Shown: in pieces, positions 25,572 through 34,884 of the stretch
Layout: the number at the start of each line of letters is the position of its first letter
How positions within the stretch are numbered: the stretch's first letter is position 1
NCBI GenBank assembly: GCA_000421085.1
Contig: ATWE01000015.1
Span: 1-64,000 of the forward strand
DNA from: Ensifer sp. USDA 6670
GTDB lineage: Bacteria > Pseudomonadota > Alphaproteobacteria > Rhizobiales > Rhizobiaceae
DNA: 64,000 bases
Direction of reading: 5' to 3'
Notes under the pieces: generated by a model
Database searches by the model: none
What the model was told of the DNA's origin: nothing
What the model saw: the letters and a program-made list of their open reading frames with translations, nothing else
Translations under genes and position numbers: made by a program

Positions 25572-26186
25572 TTACTTGAAGCCCCTGAGCATCGTCATGA
25601 AACGGACCTGTTCGGCCGGCTCGTTCTTGAACGCACCGGTGAAGGTGGTCGTCAGAGTCGTCGCGCCCTGCTTCTTGATGCCGCGCATCGCCATGCACAG
25701 ATGCTCGGCCTCGATCATCACCGCCACACCTCGGGGCATGAGGGTCTCGTCGATGGCCTTGGCGATCTGCGCCGTCATCGCTTCCTGCGTCTGCAGACGA
25801 CGGGCGTAGATATCGACAACCCGGGCGATCTTCGAAAGACCGAGCACGCGGCCACTCGGCAGATAGGCGACATGGGCCTTGCCGATGATCGGCACCATGT
25901 GGTGCTCGCAATGCGAATAGAAGGGGATGTCCTTTTCGAGCACGATATCGTCGTAGCCGGAGACTTCCTCGAAGGTTCGTCCGAGCACGTCTTCCGCTAC
26001 GAGATCGTAGCCGCCGAAAATTTCCCGATACGCCTTGGCGACACGCGAAGGCGTGTCCTTCAGGCCTTCTCGTGCCGGATCTTCACCTGCCCAGCGCAAC
26101 AAGACGCGCACGGCTTCTTCGGCTTCCTTCTGCGTCGGACGACCTGTGTCGTCGAGCACAGGAAAATTCTTCACTATGGCGTCCAT
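25572..26186 (-). CDS. folE: GTP cyclohydrolase I FolE
   Basis: A 204-residue homomultimeric enzyme that converts GTP to 7,8-dihydroneopterin triphosphate, the first step of folate and queuosine precursor synthesis. Zinc ligands are visible in [11 protein letters not shown] (Cys and His) and in [11 protein letters not shown] (second Cys). The conserved [14 protein letters not shown] segment near residue 40 and the [13 protein letters not shown] block are typical. Length is normal. It faces the divergent scaffold gene across a 338-base region. Confidence 0.97.
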   Translation of the reverse strand: MDAIVKNFPVLDDTGRPTQKEAEEAVRVLLRWAGEDPAREGLKDTPSRVAKAYREIFGGYDLVAEDVLGRTFEEVSGYDDIVLEKDIPFYSHCEHHMVPIIGKAHVAYLPSGRVLGLSKIARVVDIYARRLQTQEAMTAQIAKAIDETLMPRGVAVMIEAEHLCMAMRGIKKQGATTLTTTFTGAFKNEPAEQVRFMTMLRGFK

Positions 26187-26524
26187 ATGGCCCCTTCAAG
26201 CAATACGAAATTGCTGACGTTTTATCTTTTCGGACAACTCGCCACTGGCCATACGCCTAACCCTGCAGGCTTGGGTTCCGTTGGCGGGTTCCGGGGCTTT
26301 CGGGTCTCGGCTTAGCAGTGCACTGGACCGTCCGGCACGGTTTCCCAAACAACAGGCGACATTTGCTCCCCTTGCGGAACTGTCACCCCAACACGACATA
26401 GCATATAGTATGGTGCCACATGGATAAAAGAGCCCGAATGCGCCACGCCTTGCTTTTTTCCCGCCGCCTGGGGAAAATCATGCGCCGAACGCCCGAAACC
26501 GCGAAAAATCCACCGGATTCCTAA
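26187..26524. other. Intergenic region between divergent folE and scaffold gene
   Basis: About 340 bases that should hold the promoters of folE (minus) and the scaffold-yidD group (plus). No clear consensus promoter, riboswitch or repeat was recognised. Confidence 0.5.
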
Positions 26525-26971
26525 ATGATCGACGACATTTACAACAGCAGAATTCTCGAATTCGCAGGCAATATTCCGCGCCTCGGAATGTTGGCCGACG
26601 CCGACGCCGAAGCCGCCGCGCATTCCAAGCTTTGCGGCTCGAAGGTGAGAATCTGGCTGAAGATGGACGGCGACGTCGTCACCGACTTCGCCCATGACGT
26701 CAAGGCCTGTGCGCTCGGCCAGGCGTCCTCATCCATCATGGCGCGGCATGTCGTAGGTGCCCATGCGAACGAGATCCGGCAGGCCCGCGAGGACATGCTG
26801 GCCATGTTGAAGGCCGACGGGGAGGGCCCATCGGATCGTTTCGAGGACATGCGCTTTCTGAAGCCCGTCAGGGACTACAAGGCGCGCCATGCCTCGACGA
26901 TGCTGACTTTCGATGCCGTCGTCGATGCGATCGGCCAGATTGAGGCGAGGCGCCTCGCTGCGGCCGTCTGA
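26525..26971 (+). CDS. NifU/IscU-like iron-sulfur scaffold family protein
   Basis: A 148-residue protein with the NifU_N/IscU fold, opening MIDDIYNSRILEFAGNIPRL. Active IscU/SufU proteins use three cysteines to build Fe-S clusters. Two are present here (HSKLCGSKV near residue 37 and VKACALGQASS near 61), but the third, expected near residue 125, appears to be replaced in YKARHASTMLTF. It may act as a carrier or have another role. yidD follows after three bases, and the next two small genes probably belong to the same transcript. Confidence 0.85.
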   Translation: MIDDIYNSRILEFAGNIPRLGMLADADAEAAAHSKLCGSKVRIWLKMDGDVVTDFAHDVKACALGQASSSIMARHVVGAHANEIRQAREDMLAMLKADGEGPSDRFEDMRFLKPVRDYKARHASTMLTFDAVVDAIGQIEARRLAAAV

Positions 26972-26974
26972 ACC

Positions 26975-27349
26975 ATGTGCACTCAGCCCCATGCCGATCA
27001 TGCAATTGCCCGCGGCGAGACCGGCGCCGCCGGAGGCCGGAATTGGTCCGGGCCGTTCCGCAAGACGCCGGGGCGGCTCGTCGGCATGACCCTGATCCGC
27101 GCCTATCAACTGACGCTGTCGAGTTTCATCGGCAATTCCTGCCGGCACCTGCCGACCTGTTCGGAATACGGCTTCGAGGCGATCGCCCGATACGGCCTAT
27201 GGGCCGGCGGATGGCTGACCTTCTTCCGGGTCATCCGCTGCGGCCCGGGCGGAACCCACGGGTTCGATCCGGTGCCGGAAAGCCTGGCACCGCGCCAGCG
27301 CTGGTACACGCCATGGCGCTACTGGCAGCCACGCCGAAAGGACGCATGA
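26975..27349 (+). CDS. yidD: Membrane protein insertion efficiency factor YidD
   Basis: A 124-residue peripheral membrane protein that helps YidC insert inner-membrane proteins. The core from about residue 38 (MTLIRAYQLTLSSFIGNSC) carries the family's three cysteines (NSCRHLPTCSEYG and RVIRCGPGG) and the HGFDPVP end. The N-terminal 37 residues are an extension beyond the usual 70-85-residue protein; translation might start at the internal ATG at 27086. It overlaps the next gene by 4 nt (ATGA), so translation is coupled. Confidence 0.93.
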   Translation: MCTQPHADHAIARGETGAAGGRNWSGPFRKTPGRLVGMTLIRAYQLTLSSFIGNSCRHLPTCSEYGFEAIARYGLWAGGWLTFFRVIRCGPGGTHGFDPVPESLAPRQRWYTPWRYWQPRRKDA

Positions 27350-27774
27350 GAGCCGTGACCATTCCGATGGAGTACCGGCAGGCCTCTGCGGATTTCGACC
27401 GGTTTATCGTCGACGCGCGCGATATCGCTGCTCTTCAGACAACCAATCAGGCCTATACGGTGGTGCAGGCGGTGCTTTACACTTTCCGTCGCCGCCTTGA
27501 AATTTCCGACGCTCTGCTATTCGCCAATGCGCTGCCGCCGGTCCTTCGAGCGATCTTCGTCGCCGATTGGGACCTGGAGGAGCCGACCGTGCCCTTCTCC
27601 GAGCGCCGGGCGATGACGCGCGAGGTGCAGGCCTTCCGCGGCAATCACAACTTCTCTCCGGAGACGGCGATCGCAAATGTAGCCGCGGCGTTGCGGCGCA
27701 ATATAGACGAAACGCTGCTCGATCGCGTGCTCGCGCGCCTGCCCGCGGGCGCTGTCGATTTCTGGCGGGCTTGA
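27346..27774 (+). CDS. DUF2267 domain protein
   Basis: A 142-residue soluble alpha-helical protein of the DUF2267 family, recognised from the VVQAVLYTFRRRLEISDALL and LPPVLRAIFVADWD segments. AAAGGA precedes the ATG, which overlaps the yidD stop as ATGA. Family members are of unknown function and often appear with stress or membrane genes. Five bases separate it from the DUF1697 gene. Confidence 0.85.
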   Translation: MRAVTIPMEYRQASADFDRFIVDARDIAALQTTNQAYTVVQAVLYTFRRRLEISDALLFANALPPVLRAIFVADWDLEEPTVPFSERRAMTREVQAFRGNHNFSPETAIANVAAALRRNIDETLLDRVLARLPAGAVDFWRA

Positions 27775-27779
27775 AGCGA

Positions 27780-28319
27780 ATGAAGGCTTACGTCGCCTTG
27801 CTGCACAGCATCGTTATCGGCGACGGCCGGCGCGTCGTAATGGCCGACTTGAAGGCCATGGCCGAAGCGCTCGGCTACCGGGCGCCGCGCACGCTTGTCG
27901 CCACGGGCAATCTCCTGTTCGAGGCGCCAGAAAAGCCGCTCGCGGAATTGGAGGCGGAACTCGAAAAGGCTTTCAAGAAGGCATTCGGCCGTCACGTCGA
28001 CATCATTGCCCGCTCCGCAGAGGACTGGTCGGGGCTTGCGGCAGGCAACCCATTTCTCGCGGAAGCCGAAAGGGATCCCGCGAGCGTCCACGTGCGGGTG
28101 ATGCGCTCTCCTCTCGAAGTCGACATGCGGGAAAAACTGCTCTTCTATTGCTCCAGGGGCGAGCGCGTGGCCATAGTCGACGGCGATCTCTGGGTCGATT
28201 TTGCCGGCAGGGCGAGCGAATCGAAGTTGCTCGGGGCGTTAACGACCAAGCGGCTCGGCATCGGGACGGTGCGCAACTGGAACACGGTGAAGGGACTGCG
28301 TGGAATGGTCGCCGGTTGA
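27780..28319 (+). CDS. DUF1697 family protein
   Basis: A 179-residue soluble protein of the DUF1697 family. The opening MKAYVALLHSIVIGDGRRVV, the ATGNLLFEA segment near residue 40 and the end TVRNWNTVKGLRGM are family marks, although the usual LLRGINVGG-type opening is altered to LLHSIVIGD here. Function is unknown. It is the last gene of the scaffold-yidD-DUF2267-DUF1697 run, and thrS follows after 110 bases. Confidence 0.85.
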   Translation: MKAYVALLHSIVIGDGRRVVMADLKAMAEALGYRAPRTLVATGNLLFEAPEKPLAELEAELEKAFKKAFGRHVDIIARSAEDWSGLAAGNPFLAEAERDPASVHVRVMRSPLEVDMREKLLFYCSRGERVAIVDGDLWVDFAGRASESKLLGALTTKRLGIGTVRNWNTVKGLRGMVAG

Positions 28320-28429
28320 GCGGCTGCGCCTTTACTCCACGGTGAAAAAGCTTTATCAGGCCCGCGAACCGGCCCGGCCGGCAAACCATACCACCCGCAT
28401 TCGTTGGCGGGACTGGATAGGAGATCATG

Positions 28430-30412
28430 ATGTCGCATTCCGTTTCCCTTACATTTCCTGATGGCTCCGTTCGAGAATTCGCTGCCGGCACGACCGGTCG
28501 CGACGTCGCGGAATCGATCTCGAAGTCGCTCGCCAAGAAGGCCGTCGCGATTGCTATCGATGGCGAGCTGCGCGATCTTTCGGATGCCGTGGCGGGAGGT
28601 AGGATCGAGATCGTCACGCGCGAAGACAAGCGCGCGCTCGAGCTCATCCGCCACGACGCCGCCCATGTCATGGCGGAAGCCGTGCAGGAATTGTGGCCGG
28701 GAACGCAGGTGACCATCGGCCCGGTCATCGACAACGGCTTCTACTACGACTTCGCCAAGAACGAGCCCTTCACTCCGGACGACCTGCCCGTCATCGAGAA
28801 GAAGATGCGGGAGATCATCGCCCGCAACAGGCCTTTCACCAAGGAGGTCTGGTCGCGCGACAGGGCCAAGGAGGTCTTTGCCGCCAAGGGCGAGAATTAC
28901 AAGGTGGAACTCGTCGACGCCATCCCAGAGGGCCAGGACCTGAAGATCTATTACCAGGGCGACTGGTTTGATCTCTGCCGCGGACCGCACATGGCCTCGA
29001 CAGGCCAGATCGGCACGGCCTTCAAGCTGATGAAGGTGGCGGGCGCCTATTGGCGCGGCGACAGCAACAATCCGATGCTGACGCGCATCTACGGCACCGC
29101 CTGGCATACGCAGGAGGAACTCGATCAATATCTGCACGTGCTCGCCGAAGCCGAGAAGCGCGACCATCGCCGCCTCGGCCGCGAGATGGACCTCTTCCAC
29201 TTTCAGGAGGAAGGGCCTGGCGTGGTCTTCTGGCATGGAAAGGGCTGGCGGATCTTCCAGAGTCTCGTCGCCTATATGCGCCGCCGGCTCGAAGGCGATT
29301 ACCAGGAGGTCAATGCTCCCCAGGTCCTCGACAAGTCGCTCTGGGAGACCTCCGGTCACTGGGGCTGGTATCGCGACAACATGTTCAAGGTGACTGTCGC
29401 TGGCGACGATACCGACGATGACCGCGTATTCGCGCTGAAGCCGATGAATTGCCCCGGGCATATCCAGATCTTCAAGCATGGTCTGAAGTCTTACCGCGAA
29501 CTGCCTGTTCGGCTGGCAGAATTCGGCGCAGTCCACCGTTACGAACCCTCCGGCGCGCTGCATGGCCTCATGCGCGTCCGCGGCTTCACGCAGGACGATG
29601 CGCACATCTTCTGCACCGACGAGCAGATGGCGGCCGAATGCCTGAAGATCAACGATCTGATCCTTTCGGTCTATGAGGACTTCGGCTTCAAGGAGATCGT
29701 CGTGAAGCTGTCGACGCGGCCGGAAAAGCGCGTGGGCTCCGATGAGCTTTGGGATCGCGCCGAAGCCGTGATGACGGAAGTCCTGCAGACCATCGAGGAG
29801 CAGTCCGAAGGCCGCATAAAGACCGGCATCCTGCCGGGCGAGGGCGCATTCTACGGCCCGAAGTTCGAGTATACGCTGAAGGACGCGATCGGCCGCGAGT
29901 GGCAGTGCGGAACGACGCAGGTCGACTTCAACCTGCCGGAGCGTTTCGGCGCCTTCTACATCGACAGCGAGTCCGAGAAGCGTCAGCCGGTGATGATCCA
30001 CCGTGCCATTTGCGGTTCGATGGAGCGTTTCCTTGGCATTCTGCTGGAGAACTATGCCGGCCACATGCCGCTGTGGATATCGCCGCTGCAGGTGGTAGTT
30101 GCCACGATCACCTCGGAAGCGGACGACTATGGCCGCGAAGTCGCCGAACGCTTGCGTGATGCGGGGCTGACGGTCGAGACCGATTTCCGCAACGAGAAGA
30201 TCAACTACAAAGTCCGCGAGCATTCGGTGACGAAGGTTCCGGTGATCGTCGTCTGCGGCAAGCGCGAAGCGGAGGAGCGCTCGGTCAATATCCGTCGCCT
30301 GGGCTCTCAGGCGCAGACGGCAATGTCGCTGGACGAGGCGGTCGCTTCGCTCTCCGCCGAAGCCATGGCACCGGACCTCAAGCGCAAGAGCGCTTCCAGG
30401 AAGAGTGTCTGA
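28430..30412 (+). CDS. thrS: Threonyl-tRNA synthetase
   Basis: A 660-residue class II aminoacyl-tRNA synthetase that charges tRNA-Thr. Domains in order: TGS (about 1-62), the second additional/editing domain with [11 protein letters not shown] and WFDLCRGPH, the catalytic core with the zinc cysteine in [13 protein letters not shown] and the motif 3 [14 protein letters not shown], and the anticodon-binding domain from about 545. AGGAG lies six bases before the second of two tandem ATGs, so 28430 is preferred to 28427. The last six to seven codons (SASRKSV) coincide with the start of a TAGAGC-type repeat, so the C-terminal tail seems to derive from it. Confidence 0.97.
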   Translation: MSHSVSLTFPDGSVREFAAGTTGRDVAESISKSLAKKAVAIAIDGELRDLSDAVAGGRIEIVTREDKRALELIRHDAAHVMAEAVQELWPGTQVTIGPVIDNGFYYDFAKNEPFTPDDLPVIEKKMREIIARNRPFTKEVWSRDRAKEVFAAKGENYKVELVDAIPEGQDLKIYYQGDWFDLCRGPHMASTGQIGTAFKLMKVAGAYWRGDSNNPMLTRIYGTAWHTQEELDQYLHVLAEAEKRDHRRLGREMDLFHFQEEGPGVVFWHGKGWRIFQSLVAYMRRRLEGDYQEVNAPQVLDKSLWETSGHWGWYRDNMFKVTVAGDDTDDDRVFALKPMNCPGHIQIFKHGLKSYRELPVRLAEFGAVHRYEPSGALHGLMRVRGFTQDDAHIFCTDEQMAAECLKINDLILSVYEDFGFKEIVVKLSTRPEKRVGSDELWDRAEAVMTEVLQTIEEQSEGRIKTGILPGEGAFYGPKFEYTLKDAIGREWQCGTTQVDFNLPERFGAFYIDSESEKRQPVMIHRAICGSMERFLGILLENYAGHMPLWISPLQVVVATITSEADDYGREVAERLRDAGLTVETDFRNEKINYKVREHSVTKVPVIVVCGKREAEERSVNIRRLGSQAQTAMSLDEAVASLSAEAMAPDLKRKSASRKSV

Positions 30413-30450
30413 CGGCTTTCCGTGCGGACGCGCGTAGTTTCAAAGTGTTA
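30389..30450. repeat. Degenerate TAGAGC-type repeat overlapping thrS end
   Basis: AGAGCGCTTCCAGGAAGAGTG, then ACGGCTTTCCGTGCGGA, lines up with the element at 23573-23620 (shared CAGGAAGAGTG and ACGG-TTTCCGT-CGGA). The element spans the thrS stop codon. Confidence 0.55.
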
Positions 30451-30496
30451 GAGCGGAACGCCCGCAACTGGTGACGGGCGCTCTGTCGCTCGGCTG

Positions 30497-30643
30497 CCCC
30501 TCATTCGGCTGCCGCCACCTTCTCCCCATCTTGATGGGGAGAAGGGACCAAACGGCACGCTCTTCCCACTGCATCAACCGGCGTGAAAGATGATCGGGCG
30601 ACCGCGCTTGCGGGGAGAAGGTTGCGGCAGGCGGATGAGGGGC
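30497..30643. repeat. RIME-type Rhizobium intergenic mosaic element, full length
   Basis: Terminal inverted repeats CCCCTCATTCGGCTGCCGCC and its near-complement ending GGCAGGCGGATGAGGGGC flank internal CTTCTCCCC...GGGGAGAAGG hairpins at both ends. It lies between convergent thrS and the exported-protein gene. Related fragments are at 48792-48817 and 57501-57557. Confidence 0.9.
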
Positions 30644-30660
30644 GGGCCAGGGCTACGTCT

Positions 30661-31656
30661 TCAGTCCTGCGCGTCCGCGGCCTCGTCGGCTTCGCCGCTG
30701 CCGCTGAGCAGCACTTCCACATCAGTATTGACGCCGGCCTTCACGGCAAAATCGCGCTGGTAGATCTTGTCCTTGTTGCGCGCCACCGCCGTGTAGCTGC
30801 CCTCGGCAAGCACGAGGGTCGGGAAGGCGCCAACGCTCTCGCTGACGACGTCGCCGGAGGAGGTGAGAATCGACCAGGCCGTATCCGCGATGGCTTCGCC
30901 GCCGGCTTCCGAGACGAGCTTCAGGGTCAGCTTTGCGGCGCGGTGCTGGATCGTCGCTTCGGTCAGCTTGCCGGCTTCGACCTGGATGTCGGCACGGATG
31001 ACGGCATTCACCGATCCGTAGTTCGACACGACGTGGTAGGTGTCGGCATTGAGCTGAACCACCGTACCGGGCTTCACGTCGGCGACCACGAGGCCGCGCT
31101 CGCCATCCTCCTTCACGTCGGAAGAGAAGATCGAAAAGTTGAGTTCGTTCGGCGGGATGCGGACATCGCTGCCGGAGACGGCGTTCAGCATGACGCCCCC
31201 GGCATCGAGCACGAGTACCTGTTTGTCGAGCGGGCCATCTTCGGGCACGCGAATCTTGCGGGTCGCGCCGGCCCGGCCAAAAGCGACATTGACGAAATAC
31301 TCGCCGGGTACGAGATTGAAAGCGGTGGAGCCGCCCTCGGAGGTTGCGAGCAGCGGCAGCTTTCCGTCGCTGCCCGGAATGGGGCTGAAGACCCGCCAGG
31401 TAAGGCCAGATTGGACCGGCTTTCCCTCATCCGTCAGCAGCGCCTCGAGCTGGACGTCTTTCAGTTGGCCGCCCTGCATCGGATCGGTGATGAGCGGGCT
31501 GAAACCGGTAAGCTTCGGCATCTTGTGCGTGCCGGAGATCGAGGGAAAGCTCTTGAAGGCGTCTGTAGGATCCTCGGCAAGCGCGCGTCCCGCACCGGCG
31601 CCGGCGAGTGTCATCGCCAGAACGGTTCTCAGGAAAATACGAGGACGGAGACGCAT
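30661..31656 (-). CDS. Exported hypothetical protein
   Basis: A 331-residue protein with an N-terminal signal peptide (IFLRTVLAMTLAGAGAGRAL, cleavage likely after ALA). The mature part is rich in beta-strand-like stretches with repeated patterns such as LVPGEYFVNVAFG and LAEGSYTAVARN, which suggest several carboxypeptidase-regulatory-like or Ig-like modules. No enzyme motif is visible. It is probably periplasmic or surface-linked. The start at 31656 matches the signal peptide; 31710 is a possible longer form. Confidence 0.8.
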   Translation of the reverse strand: MRLRPRIFLRTVLAMTLAGAGAGRALAEDPTDAFKSFPSISGTHKMPKLTGFSPLITDPMQGGQLKDVQLEALLTDEGKPVQSGLTWRVFSPIPGSDGKLPLLATSEGGSTAFNLVPGEYFVNVAFGRAGATRKIRVPEDGPLDKQVLVLDAGGVMLNAVSGSDVRIPPNELNFSIFSSDVKEDGERGLVVADVKPGTVVQLNADTYHVVSNYGSVNAVIRADIQVEAGKLTEATIQHRAAKLTLKLVSEAGGEAIADTAWSILTSSGDVVSESVGAFPTLVLAEGSYTAVARNKDKIYQRDFAVKAGVNTDVEVLLSGSGEADEAADAQD

Positions 31657-31756
31657 GAGAGCAGTTGACTTCTTGACTGGGTGACTCCACTTGGGACGCC
31701 GGTATGGCATTTTCGTGGCTGCCGATCCGGCGGCAAACTAGTGGAATTCGCTCGAT

Positions 31757-32341
31757 ATGAAAACCGAAATAAAGCTTGTCGACTATCTTGCCTCCCGCAG
31801 GTCCATCCCGGCCTTTCAGATGGGTGAGCCAGGACCCAGCAAGGCGGAAGTCGCGGAAATGCTGAAGCTCGCCTCGCGCGTGCCGGATCATGGCAAATTG
31901 GCGCCGTGGCGCTTCATTGTCTATAGGGGCGAGGAGAGGGCGCGCATCAGCGCCGAACTGAAGAAGATGGCGCTTGCCGCCAAGCCGGACATGCCGGAAG
32001 AGATGATCAAGGTCGAGGAGGCGCGGCTGACGCGCGCGCCCGTCGTGGTCGCCGTGGTCAGCAAGGCGGCGCCGCATTTCAAGATTCCGGAATGGGAGCA
32101 GCAGATGTCGGCTGGTGCCGTCTGCCTCAATCTGCTGATGGCCGCAAATGCGCTCGGTTACGCCTCGAACTGGCTGACCGAGTGGTATGCCTTCGAGGAA
32201 CGGGCCTATCCGCTGCTCGGCGTGGCGCCGGGCGAGAAGATCGCGGGCTTCATTCACATCGGCACTGCAACGGTGCCGCCGACGGAGCGCCCCAGGCCCG
32301 AACTCGAGGAGATCGTCACCTGGGTCGGGGAGGGTGACTGA
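31757..32341 (+). CDS. Nitroreductase family protein (YdjA-like)
   Basis: A 194-residue FMN-dependent oxidoreductase of the nitroreductase fold. RRSIPAF near residue 14 and the [17 protein letters not shown] segment near residue 40 are the FMN phosphate and flavin contacts of the YdjA branch; the [11 protein letters not shown] segment near residue 160 closes the fold. The true electron acceptor is unknown. It overlaps the next gene by one base (TGATG), so the two are coupled; both are flavin proteins, which hints at a shared reductive or detoxifying role. Confidence 0.92.
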   Translation: MKTEIKLVDYLASRRSIPAFQMGEPGPSKAEVAEMLKLASRVPDHGKLAPWRFIVYRGEERARISAELKKMALAAKPDMPEEMIKVEEARLTRAPVVVAVVSKAAPHFKIPEWEQQMSAGAVCLNLLMAANALGYASNWLTEWYAFEERAYPLLGVAPGEKIAGFIHIGTATVPPTERPRPELEEIVTWVGEGD

Positions 32342-32943
32342 TGTTCTATGACACGGCCGGAAACGGGCACGGCCTGCCGCACGATCCCTTCAAGGCGATC
32401 GTGTCGCCGAGACCGATCGGTTGGATCGGCACGCGCGCGGCCGATGGGGCGCTGAACCTTGGGCCCTATTCCTTTTTCAACGCCATCAGCGACCGGCCGA
32501 AGCTCGTGATGTTCGCCTCGAGCGGCTACAAGGATTCGGTACGCAACATCGAGGCGACCGGAGAGTTCACGGCGAGCTTTGCCAGCCGCAACCTGAGCGA
32601 GGCGGTCAATCTCACCTCGGTGGCTGCCCCGCATGGTGAAAGCGAGTTCGAGATTGCCGGGTTGACGCCCGTCGAAGGAAGGCTCGTGAAGGCTCCCTTC
32701 GTGGGAGAGGCCTTCGCGGCGCTCGAATGCCGGATGACGGAAATCTTTCGTCCCAAGGGCGTCGATGGCGTGGTTTCCGACAACTATGTCGTCATCGGTG
32801 CAGTGGTCGGCATTCACATCCGCGAGGAGGCCATTCGCGATGGGCGGTTCGACGTGGCGACCGTCAAGCCGCTCGCCCGCCTCGGCTACATGGACTATTG
32901 CGATGGCGGCGACGTGTTCGAAATGATGCGGCCTGTTCGCTAG
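32341..32943 (+). CDS. Flavin reductase-like domain protein
   Basis: A 200-residue FMN-binding split-barrel protein of the flavoredoxin/DIM6-NTAB type. The PFKAIVSPRPIGWIGTRAAD and PYSFFNAISDRPKLVMFASS segments are the FMN-contact regions; TGEFTASFASRNL follows. Members supply reduced flavin or reduce small substrates. Translational overlap with the nitroreductase gene suggests they act together. Confidence 0.92.
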   Translation: MFYDTAGNGHGLPHDPFKAIVSPRPIGWIGTRAADGALNLGPYSFFNAISDRPKLVMFASSGYKDSVRNIEATGEFTASFASRNLSEAVNLTSVAAPHGESEFEIAGLTPVEGRLVKAPFVGEAFAALECRMTEIFRPKGVDGVVSDNYVVIGAVVGIHIREEAIRDGRFDVATVKPLARLGYMDYCDGGDVFEMMRPVR

Positions 32944-32951
32944 ATCACGCG

Positions 32952-33662
32952 CTAGACTTCGGGCGCGACGCCTGCAGCGGCAAGAAGATCGATCTGTTGC
33001 GGCGAGCGGAGGGCAACGCTCGAGAAGCCGTTCTCCACGCTGTTTTTCCACAGGCGTCGCACGGTCGCCTCATCATCGGCGTCGACCGGCAGCATGTCGT
33101 AAGCCGCGATGCAGGCCTCGCGGGCTCTCAGGACTGCTGCAGCACGGCCTGCTCGAACGACAGCCGGCACATCGCCCGTTTCGGTCACGCGCCTGCAACC
33201 ACACGCTTCGGCCAGGGCCGAGGCATCGAATACCAGTGCCGAGAGGCGCGATGAGGCACCAGCCAGCGAGTGAGGCGAAAGGACGCTTTCCGGCGTCGTC
33301 GCGTATTCGGCAAGAATAACCGTTCGGCCCTGGGGCTTGCCGGCCGCCGCCTCGGCGACCTTGAGCAGCACGTCGAGCCGCTGAAGGTCTGCGGGGCCGC
33401 GGCATCCGGCCAGAACGATGCCGTCGAAGCCGCTGCCGATCAAAGCGGCAAGCTCGTCTTCGCCGGGATCGCCGCTCGTTTCGATTCGGGCGAGCAACAG
33501 GCAGCCGGCGCCCTTTCGAGGGAGATCCAGAGAGGGCCGGCCAGTTTCGCTTCCGGCAATCACGACCGCTTGGATGCCGCTCAGGATCTCCCTGTGAGGC
33601 ACCGGTTCGCCGGTCGGCAGGTACAGGATAGGTAGGGTGGTTTGCGCGCCGTTAACAGACAT
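32952..33662 (-). CDS. CitE-like (HpcH/HpaI aldolase/citrate lyase family) protein, probable pseudoenzyme
   Basis: A 236-residue protein with the overall layout of CitE-like lyases. LPILYLPTG matches the N-terminal strand, LIGSGFDGIVLAGCRG the K-containing loop, AEYATTPESVL the catalytic Glu region, SALVFDASALAEACG the metal-binding strand, and the end (NGFSSVALRSPQQIDLL) the GFxGKxxIHPxQ helix. The lysine of the LPKV motif and the acidic pair of the GAED motif are missing (replaced by Gly/Cys and Ser/Ala), so metal binding and lyase activity are doubtful. The role is unknown. Confidence 0.75.
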   Translation of the reverse strand: MSVNGAQTTLPILYLPTGEPVPHREILSGIQAVVIAGSETGRPSLDLPRKGAGCLLLARIETSGDPGEDELAALIGSGFDGIVLAGCRGPADLQRLDVLLKVAEAAAGKPQGRTVILAEYATTPESVLSPHSLAGASSRLSALVFDASALAEACGCRRVTETGDVPAVVRAGRAAAVLRAREACIAAYDMLPVDADDEATVRRLWKNSVENGFSSVALRSPQQIDLLAAAGVAPEV

Positions 33663-33735
33663 GGTGAACCAATCTTAAACCTTTGGCCGCTAGGCTTCGA
33701 GCAATGGGGCTGCTCGGGTGACTAGTGGGGCATAG

Positions 33736-34869
33736 GTGATCATACAAGCATTTCTTCGCTGGGTGGAAACGGCGAAAGCCAGCGAACGCGCCAATGCTGC
33801 CAGTGCGCTTGGTCGTGTCTATGCTGAGGCCGATGTGAACGGCATCGATCGGCAGGCGGTCGAAATGGCGATGACCTTTCTCCTCGACGATCCTTCGCCC
33901 AAGGTGCGGCGGTCTCTTGCCGAGGCGCTGGCCGATTGCCCGATTGTGCCGCGCTCGATCATCAAGGCGCTTGCGCAGGACCAGCCCGAGATCGCCTACA
34001 TCGTCATTTCCCGCTCGCCGGTCTTGAACGACGACGATCTTGTCGACATGACGGCGGATGGCGGCGGGGAGATGCGGGCGCTGATCGCCTCCCGCAGCGC
34101 CGTCTCACGCGGGGTTGCGGCTGCTATCGCCGAGATTGGCGGCGAGGAAGAGGTGCTCATTCTGTTGGAAAATCCGGGGGCCAGGCTTTCTCCGGGCTCG
34201 TTGCGGCGAATAGCCGAACGCCTCGGCGATAGCGTGGCCGCCCGCGGCCTGTTGCTCGATCGTCATGATCTGCCGTGCGACACGCGCCAGACCCTCGCCG
34301 AAAAAGCCGGTGCGGCACTTGCGGCCTCCGACCTGGTGCGGGCCGCTCTCGGCGGGAACCGGGCGCAGCGAGTCGTGCGGGAGTGTTGCGACGCGGCAGC
34401 GCTGACGCTTTCCTCGGCTTGCGCGAGGGAGGATTTGCGGCGGATGGTTGCCGGCCTCCGCAAAGCCGGCCGCCTGACGCCGGCTCTGCTGTTGACGGCG
34501 CTTTGCAGCGGCAGGACGGAGTTTTTTTCTGCGTCGATCGTGGATCTGTCCGGAGTCCCGGAAAAGCGCGTCCGATCGATCCTTTCGGGCGGGCGATTCC
34601 ACTCGATCAGGGCTCTCCTCGAAACTGCGGGCATTGGCCGTGAAGTGAGCGGAGTGTTTTCGGAGGCCGTATTGTTCTGCCAATGCGAGGGAGATGCGGA
34701 TCACCATGGAGCCTCCCTTTCCGTCGCCGCCAGACTTTCGGATCGCCTGCGCCGCCGAAGCCTCGGCGCATATCACGCCGTCGCCGAACTCGCGGAGCGG
34801 CTGGCCTTTGCCGAGCAGCGGCAGAGGGCGCGCAACTACGCGTTGATGCTCTCTCGCCAGGCCGCGTAA
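33736..34869 (+). CDS. DUF2336 domain protein
   Basis: A 377-residue cytosolic protein of the alphaproteobacterial DUF2336 family, all-helical with HEAT-like repeats. SPKVRRSLAEALADCPIVPR and IIKALAQDQPEIAYIVISRS near residues 55-95 are the family core. The start is GTG with GGGG upstream. A two-component or polar-growth link has been suggested for some members but cannot be shown here. The neighbouring CitE-like gene is divergent. Confidence 0.88.
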   Translation: MIIQAFLRWVETAKASERANAASALGRVYAEADVNGIDRQAVEMAMTFLLDDPSPKVRRSLAEALADCPIVPRSIIKALAQDQPEIAYIVISRSPVLNDDDLVDMTADGGGEMRALIASRSAVSRGVAAAIAEIGGEEEVLILLENPGARLSPGSLRRIAERLGDSVAARGLLLDRHDLPCDTRQTLAEKAGAALAASDLVRAALGGNRAQRVVRECCDAAALTLSSACAREDLRRMVAGLRKAGRLTPALLLTALCSGRTEFFSASIVDLSGVPEKRVRSILSGGRFHSIRALLETAGIGREVSGVFSEAVLFCQCEGDADHHGASLSVAARLSDRLRRRSLGAYHAVAELAERLAFAEQRQRARNYALMLSRQAA

Positions 34870-34884
34870 GACGGCTTGACTACC

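Noticed and set aside
28145-30223. A 692-codon minus-strand frame across thrS
   Set aside because: Antisense shadow of threonyl-tRNA synthetase, without ribosome site or recognisable domain.
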